From Gemmatimonadota bacterium (lineage in GTDB: Bacteria > Gemmatimonadota > Gemmatimonadetes > Longimicrobiales > Gaopeijiaceae): a stretch of 36,590 nucleotides of DNA. Location of the stretch: positions 1-36,590 of the forward strand of contig JAAXGI010000066.1 in NCBI GenBank assembly GCA_012267505.1, given 5' to 3'. The notes under the pieces were generated by a model, which was not told the origin of the DNA, did not search any database, and saw nothing but the letters and a program-made list of their open reading frames with translations. Shown piece by piece: positions 9,042-17,211 of the stretch. The position numbers and the translations under genes were made by a program. How positions within the stretch are numbered: the stretch's first letter is position 1; every line of letters begins with the position of its first letter.

Positions 9042-11483
9042 ATGTTTAACGAAGCCAGAAATCGAATCCGCAGAAGACCGAACGATGGGTCCCACCCCGC
9101 TCAGATGCGTTCATTCCGGGCCTTGGCCGCGGCCATCCTCCTCGCCGCGAGCCCCGCAGCAGCCTTCGGCCAGGCGGCGGTGACAGGACGAGTGCTCGAG
9201 AGCGAGACGGGGAACCCGATTCCAAATGCCTCGGTTCACTTCCACCAGACCGCGCAGGGCACACTCACGGGGCCAGGCGGGGAATACTCGATTCCGGAAG
9301 TCCCGGCTGGTGAGCACACGATCGAGGTACATGCACTCGGGTACCGGACCGCCACCCGAACCCTGACCATTTCCCCGTCGGGTGCATCCGGCATCGACTT
9401 CGAGCTGGACGTGCGACCCATCGAGCTCGGCGGGATCCAGGTGTCGGTGCTCATGCCCGACCTCCAGCCCCATGTTGACCTTGCAAGCCGCGAGATCCGG
9501 GAGTCGAACCCGAAGGATTCCGGCCAGCTCCTCCGGAATCTGGCTGGAGTCGACGCTGTGCGGCGTGGACCCCTCGGTCTGGACCCGGTTGTGCGGGGGC
9601 TCCGGGAGACTGAGATCGGTACATACCTGGACGGGGCCCGGCTCTTTCCCGCAGGACCGGCCCGGATGGACTCGCCGCTCACCCACCTGGATCCCAGTTC
9701 CGTTGAGTCGATCGAGGTCGTGACCGGACCCTATGCCCTGACCTGGGGAGCCGGAAACCTGAGCGCGATCCGGGTGGTGTCGGCCAACCTGCCGCGGCGG
9801 GGCGACGAGACCCTGCACGGCAGCTTCGCCACCGGCTACGACACGAACATCGAGGCCTCGGAAGTCGCGGGTACGCTCGCCGGGAGGCGCGGACCCATCT
9901 CCCTATGGACGCATGGGGTATGGAGGAACGGGAGCGACTACGAGCCCGGAGGCCCCGTGTTGGGGACTGTACCGGGCGACTTCCGCTCCTCCGCGGGACG
10001 GGGAAAGATCGGCGTCGATGTCGGCGACAATTCTCTCCTGACCTTCTCCGGTGGATACCAGGACCAGGGTCCGGTCGACTACCCCGGACGTCTCCTTACC
10101 GCAGACTTCTTCCACGCAAGCAATCTTGCGGCCGGGTTCGAGACGACCCGGAACGAAGGGCTTCTGCGGAGTCTCGAGATCTCGGCGTACTACAACGCTG
10201 TCAGCCACGGCATGCACAATGAAGGAAAGCCCACACGGAACTCCGTCCCGATGGGGTCGCGCATGCCTCCGTTCGGCCTCGACATCCGCGTGGATTCCGA
10301 GATCCAGGTCCGGGGCGGGCGAGCCGCGTTCGAACTGGCGCGCGGCCCGTGGACGGCCAGCATCGGCGGCGATGTCTACAGCGCGGTGCGGGACGCCCGG
10401 CGGACGATCGCACGCCTGACAGAGGAGCCCGCCATGATGGCGATGCCTCCGGTTGGCATGGTGCTCTTCGATAACCGGCTCTGGCCGGATGCGACGATCA
10501 CCGATGTCGGGCTCTACGGCCGCCTGGCCCGCAACCTGGCTTCCGGGATCCGGCTGACGGGCACGCTCCGCCTGGACCGCGTGTCGGCCGACGCCGCAAG
10601 TCCCGATTCCGAGTTTCTTGAGTTCCTCCAGAGGGTCGACGGATCGGACGAGCTCGCGCGCACCGAGACAAATGTGAGCGCGGCCACCACAGCCAGTTTC
10701 GTCCTGAATGCGAACTGGGCGCTCTCGGTGGGTTTGGGCTCGGCTGTAAGGACCGCGGACGCGACAGAACGTTATTCCGACCACCTCTCCGCAACGAAGT
10801 CGCAGACGGCGGCGGAATTCATGGGCAACCCCGGTCTCCGACCCGAGAGAAGCACGCAGGCGGACATCTGGCTCGAGGGCAGCTATGCGCAGGTCGGCTA
10901 CCACCTGAACCTCTTTGGGCGCAGAGTCAGCGACTACATCACCTTCGAACGGACGGAAGAGGACAAGCGGCTCCCACTTCCGATCTTCCCTCCCGTCGTG
11001 TACCGATATGTCAACGGCAACGCGAACTTCTTCGGTGGCGAGGCAGACATCAGGCTGGGGCTGACCAACACCCTCACCGGTGAGATCGGTACATCGTATC
11101 TCTGGGGTGAACAGACGCTTTTTCCGGCTGTCTCCGGCGCGGAAGTGACGGAACCCGCCTTCGGTCTGGCTCCCATCACCAACCACGCCGGCCTCCGCTA
11201 TGAGGATGTCGCCGGGATGTACTTCCTTGAGGGAACGGCCAACCTGGTCGCCGGGCAAAGCCGCGTCGCAGCAACGCTCCAGGAGTTGGAGACGGACGGA
11301 TACACAACGATCGACCTGCGGGCCGGAATCGCACCCGTGAGGGGAATCAACCTGCGGGTTGGCGTCGACAACCTCTTCGACGAGGAGGTCATCAACCACC
11401 TGAACTCGAAGAATCCCTACAGCGGCGCGCAGATTCCCGAACCTGGACGCGTCCTGTACGTGGATGTGAGCTACGTATTCTGA
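9042..11483 (+). CDS. TonB-dependent receptor, probable copper (OprC-like) transporter
   Basis: This 813-residue outer-membrane receptor has a signal peptide (about residues 22-43), a carboxypeptidase-regulatory-like domain (VTGRVLESETGNPIPNASV onward), a plug domain (about 140-240, with GTYLDGARLF and IEVVTGPYALTWGAGNLS), and a beta-barrel ending in the terminal Phe. Met/His-rich stretches (HGMHNEG, VPMGSRMPP, PAMMAMPPVGM at about residues 390-475) resemble those of OprC-type copper receptors. With CopC directly upstream, copper import is the best reading. ATG 9042 is chosen for its AGGAG five bases upstream. Receptor class is firm; substrate is inferred. Confidence 0.85.
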   Translation: MFNEARNRIRRRPNDGSHPAQMRSFRALAAAILLAASPAAAFGQAAVTGRVLESETGNPIPNASVHFHQTAQGTLTGPGGEYSIPEVPAGEHTIEVHALGYRTATRTLTISPSGASGIDFELDVRPIELGGIQVSVLMPDLQPHVDLASREIRESNPKDSGQLLRNLAGVDAVRRGPLGLDPVVRGLRETEIGTYLDGARLFPAGPARMDSPLTHLDPSSVESIEVVTGPYALTWGAGNLSAIRVVSANLPRRGDETLHGSFATGYDTNIEASEVAGTLAGRRGPISLWTHGVWRNGSDYEPGGPVLGTVPGDFRSSAGRGKIGVDVGDNSLLTFSGGYQDQGPVDYPGRLLTADFFHASNLAAGFETTRNEGLLRSLEISAYYNAVSHGMHNEGKPTRNSVPMGSRMPPFGLDIRVDSEIQVRGGRAAFELARGPWTASIGGDVYSAVRDARRTIARLTEEPAMMAMPPVGMVLFDNRLWPDATITDVGLYGRLARNLASGIRLTGTLRLDRVSADAASPDSEFLEFLQRVDGSDELARTETNVSAATTASFVLNANWALSVGLGSAVRTADATERYSDHLSATKSQTAAEFMGNPGLRPERSTQADIWLEGSYAQVGYHLNLFGRRVSDYITFERTEEDKRLPLPIFPPVVYRYVNGNANFFGGEADIRLGLTNTLTGEIGTSYLWGEQTLFPAVSGAEVTEPAFGLAPITNHAGLRYEDVAGMYFLEGTANLVAGQSRVAATLQELETDGYTTIDLRAGIAPVRGINLRVGVDNLFDEEVINHLNSKNPYSGAQIPEPGRVLYVDVSYVF

Positions 11484-11513
11484 GGACCCCGGGCCGCAAA
11501 GGGGCCGCCGTCA

Positions 11514-11548
11514 CGGGTGCCGCGGCGCACAAGCCGTCGCGGCACCCG
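11514..11548 (+). terminator. Strong GC-rich hairpin after the copper-type TonB receptor
   Basis: A 14-nt left arm (11514-11527), a 7-nt loop and a 14-nt right arm (11535-11548) pair with a single mismatch, 30 nt after the receptor stop codon. No T-tract follows (GTTGCTCAG), so it is not a classic intrinsic terminator. It could still block the polymerase or protect the 3' end before rnpB. Confidence 0.45.
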
Positions 11549-11678
11549 GTTGCTCAGACTCACCTCTGGCTTGCCGGAAACCGACCGCTCACCGAGCGTC
11601 ACTCGTCGTTGGCCGAGAGTGTCTATGGACCCCGCACCGATCCCGTCCTAGACTCTAGGGTGAGGTATGGACCCCGAT

Positions 11679-12057
11679 CCGGGAACGTGCGAGTGAGGAT
11701 CGCCGGCGGCGGGCGCGAGCCTCCGTCGGAGGAAAGTCCGAGCTCCGCAGGGCAGGGTGCCGGGTAACGCCCGGGCGGCGCGAGCCGACGGAAAGTGCCA
11801 CAGAGAACAGACCGCCGATGGCCTCCGCAAGGAGTGCACAGGCAAGGGTGAAACGGTGCGGTAAGAGCGCACCGGGCTTCCGGCAACGGGAGTCGCACGG
11901 CAAACCCCACCTGGAGCAAGGCCAAGCAGGGACGAGGAGCGGCCCGCTCCATCGAGTCCCGGGTAGGCTGCTAGAGGTCCTCAGCAATGCGGACCCGAGA
12001 GAAATGATCCTCCCCGGCTGCGCCGGGACAGAACTCGGCTTATTCGCACGTTCCCGG
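11679..12057 (+). ncRNA. rnpB: RNase P RNA (bacterial type A)
   Basis: This is the catalytic RNA of RNase P, which trims tRNA 5' leaders. The universally conserved elements appear in order: GAGGAAAGTCC (11729-11739), the CCACAGAGAACAGA block (about 11798), AGGGTGAAACGGTG (about 11845), GAGAGAAATGATC (about 11997) and ACAGAACTCGGCTTA (12028-12042). The ends form the P1 helix: CCGGGAACGTGCGA (11679-11692) is the exact reverse complement of TCGCACGTTCCCGG (12044-12057), which sets the limits within a few bases. It stands alone between two TonB receptor genes, followed by a tRNA gene. Confidence 0.97.
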
Positions 12058-12263
12058 CAATCGGGCCGCCCCCGGAATGCTGGCATTGTGGCCGGACGAG
12101 CGGCCATCGACGGTACGTGGCGGCGACGGGGCCGCGGAGAGAGACCCACTACTTTCCCGAAGCTGGCCACGGATCGGCGGTCAGAGGCTGTCCCGGGCCC
12201 AGACGTCCGGCCGGGACTATGCGGGGTTTCGGCGGCGGTGCTAAATTCTCCGCACCAGACAAC

Positions 12264-12337
<74 letters not shown>

Positions 12338-12479
12338 TGCGGGGAACCGGGGCTTGCCAGGCGAGCCCGGCTGCGACGCCATGCTGGGAACCGGCAGCAT
12401 CGCAGTCGGGGGCCGCCCGTCTCCCCTGGCCCCGCCGAACCGCAGAATCAGTGTACGGTCACCCCTGGAAAGAAGGGCG

Positions 12480-14894
12480 ATGCGTCGAGCGATCCCGTTG
12501 CTGCCGTTCCTGCTGTCCTTTGCCGTCACCCTCGGTGCCCAGGAGCAGACCGTGCTCAGGGGCCGCGTCGTTGACATCGATGGCAATCCCGTTTCGGGCG
12601 CCACGGTAAGCACGAACGGGGAGGTGGCCGGAGTCATCACGGACGCCGACGGCGGGTTCAGTCTCACCGGCCGCTGGACCGGCATGGTTGAGCTGCTCGT
12701 ACGGGCCATCGGCTACCGGGCATCCGAAACCGAACATCCTGTCGACGAACTGGCCAGCGGCGGGCTCGTCGTCTCGCTCCAACCTGAGGCGATCGCCCTC
12801 GAGGAGGTGCTAGCCAGCGCATCCAGGCTTCCCGGCGCGGCGCACGCAGCGCCGGACGTTCTCGGAACCATGGTTCTCGCCGGCACGAAGACGACGATCG
12901 TGGAGCTCGCCGACCTGCCGGCTAATCTCGCCGAGAAGACGGGCCGCCAGGTGTTTTCCCGGGTGCCGGGCGCCTTCGTATACGACATGGACGGCTCCGG
13001 CAACCAGATGAGCGTCTCGACCCGCGGCCTGGACGCCCACCGCTCGTGGGAGTTGAACGTCCGGCAGGACGGGGTCCTCCTGAACTCGGACATGTACGGC
13101 TACCCGGCCAGTCACTACAGCCCGCCCATGGAGGCCATCGAATCGATCGAACTGGTGCGCGGCACGGCGGCACTCCAGTACGGCTCGCAGTTCGGCGGAC
13201 TCGTCAACTACGTGACCAAGGGCCCGGATCCGGATGGGGAACTCGGGTTCGAGAGCATCAGCACCCTCGGATCCTTCGGGCTACGGAGCACCTACAACGC
13301 GGTCGGCGGCGAGGCGGGGCCCGTCACCTTCTTCGGCTACATGAACGAGCGCGTCTCGGACGGCTACCGCGCCAACGCGCGCTCGGAGTCCTCGGCCCAG
13401 TACCTCGCGGGCTCGGTGGCCCTCTCGCCCACGCTCCGGCTCCGGGGCCAAGTGGGGCACTCCACCTATCTCCACCGCCTGCCCGGCCCACTCACCGACG
13501 CCATGTTCCGGTCCGACCCCACGCAGGCGACCCGGACGCGGAACTACTACAACCCGGACATTACTGTCCCGGCGCTCTCGCTCGAGTGGGAAGGCCGCGA
13601 CGGCACCGAGTTCATGGCCCGGGTATCGGCCGTGCTGGGGCCGCGCAGCAGCGTGCAGTTCATCGGCCTCGCAGACCGCCCGGACGCCGCGGATGCGGAG
13701 TCGGACGGGCATGCGGCGAGGCAGGTGGACATCGACCGCTACCAGAGCTACACCACCGAGCTGAGACTCGTCCGTCCGTGGCGGGCAGGTTCCGTGGACC
13801 AGGTTCTCGCCGTCGGCCTCTCCGCCTCCGACAACGACATGCACCGGCGGCAGCAGGGGGTCGGCACGCGGGGCGATGACTACGACCTCACCGTCGAGGA
13901 CGGCGCTTTCGCAAGGGATGTCCACTACAAGACGGCGAACGGGGCTCTCTACCTCGAAGACCTGATCCGGATCACTCCGACGTGGTCGATCGTCCCCGGA
14001 GCCCGGCTCGAGCTGGGGCGCACCCGACTGGTCGGACAGCTCGCCTACTACGACCCCGAGGAGACGCCGCGGCAGATCGACCACAGGTATCCGCTCCTCG
14101 GGATCCGGACCTCGTACCGGCCCTCGATCTGGACGGAGCTCTACGGAGGATGGAGCGAGGCATACCGGCCGCAGATCATGAAGGATGTCCTCCCGGGGAA
14201 CGAACTCGAGCTGACGGACCCGGAACTCGACGACTCGCGAGGGTGGACGGTCGAGGCCGGCATCCGCGGATCTACCGGAGCCCGCATCATATACGACGTC
14301 AACGTCTTCGAGGTGCGCGTCAACGACCGGTTTGGCACGATCCTCAGGACGCGGCCCGACGGGGGCCCGCTCCTCTACCGCACGAATGTGGGCTCAAGCC
14401 GGACGCGGGGAGTCGAAGCCTCCCTCGAGGGACTCCTCTACCAGGGCGGCGGCACCTTCCTCCGTATCCACACCGCTACGTCGTATTTCGATGGAAGGTA
14501 CCTGAGCGGTACGGTCGCGTCCGGCGGGAGGAACGTCACGATCGCCGGGAACCGGATCGAGAGCGTGCCCCGCTGGATCAGCCGCTCCGGACTCGCCCTC
14601 GACCAGGAACGCCTCTCGGCAAACCTCCTGGTCAGTTACGTGAGCGATTCCTTCGCCGATGCCCTGAACACCCGGACGCCCTCTCCGAACGGCGCCGTCG
14701 GGATCGTACCCGCGTACACGGTCGTGGACCTGAACGCGGCGATCCGGGCGAGGGACTGGCTCCGGATACGGGCCGGCATCAACAACGTGCTGGACAAGCA
14801 GTACTTCACAAAACGGCCGCAGTTCTACCCGGGTCCGGGCGTATGGCCGAGCGACGGAAGGACTGTGCAGTTCTCGGTCGAGTTCGAGCGGTAG
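12480..14894 (+). CDS. TonB-dependent receptor, FecA-like
   Basis: This 804-residue receptor has a signal peptide (MRRAIPLLPFLLSFAVTLGA), a carboxypeptidase-regulatory-like domain (LRGRVVDIDGNPVSGATV onward), a plug (about 130-235, with VSTRGLDAHRSWELNVRQDG and ELVRGTAALQYGSQFGGLVN) and a barrel. The C-terminal block NVLDKQYFTKRPQFYPGPG is typical of FecA-type ferric-dicitrate receptors. ATG 12480 follows GAAGGG closely. The reading frame stays open upstream through the tRNA, but that part is not coding. No fecI/fecR regulators are nearby, so the substrate (an iron chelate or similar) is inferred from sequence style only. Confidence 0.85.
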   Translation: MRRAIPLLPFLLSFAVTLGAQEQTVLRGRVVDIDGNPVSGATVSTNGEVAGVITDADGGFSLTGRWTGMVELLVRAIGYRASETEHPVDELASGGLVVSLQPEAIALEEVLASASRLPGAAHAAPDVLGTMVLAGTKTTIVELADLPANLAEKTGRQVFSRVPGAFVYDMDGSGNQMSVSTRGLDAHRSWELNVRQDGVLLNSDMYGYPASHYSPPMEAIESIELVRGTAALQYGSQFGGLVNYVTKGPDPDGELGFESISTLGSFGLRSTYNAVGGEAGPVTFFGYMNERVSDGYRANARSESSAQYLAGSVALSPTLRLRGQVGHSTYLHRLPGPLTDAMFRSDPTQATRTRNYYNPDITVPALSLEWEGRDGTEFMARVSAVLGPRSSVQFIGLADRPDAADAESDGHAARQVDIDRYQSYTTELRLVRPWRAGSVDQVLAVGLSASDNDMHRRQQGVGTRGDDYDLTVEDGAFARDVHYKTANGALYLEDLIRITPTWSIVPGARLELGRTRLVGQLAYYDPEETPRQIDHRYPLLGIRTSYRPSIWTELYGGWSEAYRPQIMKDVLPGNELELTDPELDDSRGWTVEAGIRGSTGARIIYDVNVFEVRVNDRFGTILRTRPDGGPLLYRTNVGSSRTRGVEASLEGLLYQGGGTFLRIHTATSYFDGRYLSGTVASGGRNVTIAGNRIESVPRWISRSGLALDQERLSANLLVSYVSDSFADALNTRTPSPNGAVGIVPAYTVVDLNAAIRARDWLRIRAGINNVLDKQYFTKRPQFYPGPGVWPSDGRTVQFSVEFER

Positions 14895-14912
14895 CCCGTA
14901 CCCCCCTGTCGC

Positions 14913-15923
14913 TCATTCGGGCGTCGGCAGAGCTGTAAGGAAGGCGGTGAGACCGAGGACGGTCAGTGCCGCCACCACCTCGATCGCAGCGCGGACCCGC
15001 ACCCGCTCCGTTTCCCCAGCAGTCTCCTCGATGCGCGGGAGCCCCTTGCGCCAGTTGCGGTAGCCGAGCGCGAGGGCGCCAACGGCGACGGTCACCTTCG
15101 CGAGGAGGGTACGGCCGTAGACCGTATGCCAGAGGTCGGGTAGGGCCTGGAGGTGAATGACCGAGAGGACGCCCCCGGCCCCGACGAGAAGGGCGACGCC
15201 GAGGACCGCGAGAGGCGAGAATGCCCTGAACTGGGCCGTGAGGAGCGGGCGGTTCACGGGCGCCGGCCAATGGGCGAGCAGGATGACTGCGAGCGAGCCA
15301 ATCCAGATGCCGGCGGCGAGCCCATGCATTGCGTCCGCTCCCACCGCGACGACACGGATGAGGCCGGTCTCGCCCATCGCATGACCCGATAGTGCCTGCG
15401 TCAGGGGGAGAAGGAGCACCAGGGCCGCCACGGATCTCCATCCGGCGCTCATTCTCCCGGACTCGCCGGTTGTCTCGCCGGTCTTCCGGCCCGCGTGCCG
15501 ACGCGACCGGACGAGCCGGAGGAAGACCAGCAGCAACACAACGCCCACACTCCCCTGGACCAACCAGGCGATGCCCCACGACGTGTTCCAGAGGAGAAAC
15601 GCGACATCCTCCCGCAGAGGAACGAAGGGGTCCCTAAACGCGGCCACCTGTACGACGAACGCCAGGGCCCACGCGAGGACGAGTCCGAGGGCAGCTCCAA
15701 GTCCGATCCGCTCCACACGGCCGGTCAGCGCCGCGATGGCCGACCCGGTGTCTTCGGGGGAAAGGCCGGCCCGAAGGCGCGATGGTGCCGCGCGGCGCAC
15801 CCAGGCAATCCAGGCAGCCACGCCGAGCAAGCCCAGGACGCTCACGTAACCGATCCATCTCTGGAGAAGCGGGAGGCTCGCCTCGATCACGCGTGCACAT
15901 CCGGAAGAGCGTCCGCCGACCAC
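14913..15923 (-). CDS. copD: CopD family copper-transport membrane protein
   Basis: This 336-residue protein has about eight membrane segments. Near the middle it shows SGHAMG followed by DAMHGLAAGIWIGSLAVILL, the His-containing signature of CopD. CopD is thought to move copper across the inner membrane together with CopC. Here copC is about 6 kb away and convergently oriented, an unusual separation. The GTG at 15923 gives the longest product; a GTG at 15890 (starting VIEASLPLL) is equally plausible. Neither has a good ribosome-binding site. Family call is good; start is uncertain. Confidence 0.85.
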   Translation of the reverse strand: MVGGRSSGCARVIEASLPLLQRWIGYVSVLGLLGVAAWIAWVRRAAPSRLRAGLSPEDTGSAIAALTGRVERIGLGAALGLVLAWALAFVVQVAAFRDPFVPLREDVAFLLWNTSWGIAWLVQGSVGVVLLLVFLRLVRSRRHAGRKTGETTGESGRMSAGWRSVAALVLLLPLTQALSGHAMGETGLIRVVAVGADAMHGLAAGIWIGSLAVILLAHWPAPVNRPLLTAQFRAFSPLAVLGVALLVGAGGVLSVIHLQALPDLWHTVYGRTLLAKVTVAVGALALGYRNWRKGLPRIEETAGETERVRVRAAIEVVAALTVLGLTAFLTALPTPE

Positions 15924-16221
15924 CGGCCGTCTCGGCGAGACGCTTGCTTAGGTTCCGCCCTCGGTCCGCCGCGGACGGAGCGGCCCCAGGTGCCGGAAAC
16001 CCGCGATACTGCGGAACAGCCGAAGACTAGGACACCCCGCTGGCGCCCACAACAGCCAGCCTCCAGAGATTGGCCTCGCGTGGATCGCGCACGCGGCGGC
16101 GGGCGCAAACCTCGATCCCGACCGGCATCTGTCGCCGCGAGGCGGCACGGCGTAGCTTCGGGTGATCCTGAGGGTGTAGATCTTCCTCCTGCTCCGGCCA
16201 CCCGTGAGACCAGTTTTCCCC
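15924..16221. other. Divergent intergenic region between copD and the DUF4159 gene
   Basis: I see no gene in these 298 bases. A perfect inverted repeat CGTCTC-ggc-GAGACG lies at 15928-15942, just upstream of copD, and could be an operator or a 5'-UTR hairpin. A second, GTCCGC-c-GCGGAC, is at 15964-15976. Such repeats arise easily in DNA this GC-rich. Confidence 0.3.
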
Positions 16222-17037
16222 ATGACGCGACGCGTGGTCCTCGTGGCGGCCTTGGGACTGGTGCTTGCCGGTCCGGGACCGCTCGACGCGCAGCGGTACT
16301 ACCGGCGATATACCGGTGTGCAGCTCGGCCACGGACTCCCGGACCAGCCCGGCGGATTCACGTTCTGCCGGCTGGCTTACCCATCGGTCCGACGGGACGG
16401 CTCGGGCGGCGGGTGGGATACGGACTACCCGCAGGCGGACAGGAACCTCCCGACCCGGCTCGGCCAGCTCACCCCGACACCTGTCTCCAGCTGGTCGCAC
16501 GGGGAACCCGGATTCGCCATCGTGCGGATCACCGATCCGGAAGCCTACGAGTGCCCCTTCCTCATGGCGACCGATGTCGGCGAGCTGGGTTTCGATGACG
16601 ACGAGGTGGAGGCCATGAGGACTTTCCTGATGAAGGGGGGATTTCTCTGGGCCGACGACTTCTGGGGCTCGAGGGGCTGGGACCACTTCGCGCGCCAGAT
16701 CCGCCGGGTCATTCCGGAGTTCGAGATCATCGACCTGCCACTCGACCATCCGCTGTTCGACATCGTCTATGACGTGCCGGAAGTGCCGCAAATCCCGTCT
16801 ATCAACTCTTGGAGACGCATGGGCGGGAGCACCTCGGAACTCGGCGCGGACAGCGCTACTCCCCACATGCGCGCGATACTGGACGACACCGGCCGGATTC
16901 TCGTCCTTATCACGCACAACACCGACATCTCGGATGGATGGGAGAGGGAGGGGGAGGACGCCGAGTTCTTCTATCGGTTCTCGCCCGACGCGTACGCGAT
17001 CGGTGTGAACGTGGCGCTGTGGGCGATGACGCACTGA
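16222..17037 (+). CDS. Exported DUF4159 domain protein
   Basis: This 271-residue product has a signal peptide (TRRVVLVAALGLVLAGPGPL, cleavage near DAQ), then a DUF4159 domain. Visible blocks are FTFCRLAYPSVRRDG, TDYPQADRNLPTRL, MKGGFLWADDFWGSRGW and the closing YAIGVNVALWAMTH. The fold is related to glutamine-amidotransferase-like domains found in predicted membrane-protein clusters with MoxR and VWA partners; the biochemical role is unknown. No partner gene is adjacent. An in-frame GTG at 16204 adds six residues; I prefer ATG 16222 because it gives a standard signal peptide. Neither start has a clear ribosome-binding site. Confidence 0.8.
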   Translation: MTRRVVLVAALGLVLAGPGPLDAQRYYRRYTGVQLGHGLPDQPGGFTFCRLAYPSVRRDGSGGGWDTDYPQADRNLPTRLGQLTPTPVSSWSHGEPGFAIVRITDPEAYECPFLMATDVGELGFDDDEVEAMRTFLMKGGFLWADDFWGSRGWDHFARQIRRVIPEFEIIDLPLDHPLFDIVYDVPEVPQIPSINSWRRMGGSTSELGADSATPHMRAILDDTGRILVLITHNTDISDGWEREGEDAEFFYRFSPDAYAIGVNVALWAMTH

Positions 17038-17211
17038 CGGGCAAGCCCGAACGGTCGTTGACGCGGCGGGCAGCCAGGAGCGCGGGTCGGAGCGGTAGAC
17101 GGGAGCGGTAGCCTCCAGCCCGTATGGCCGGTGCCTGTCCGCGGCGCGGCCACTCGACCCCTGCCCAGGCCCCGGAAGGACCGGCCACCCCCTCCCCGGA
17201 GGTCGCCCTCG

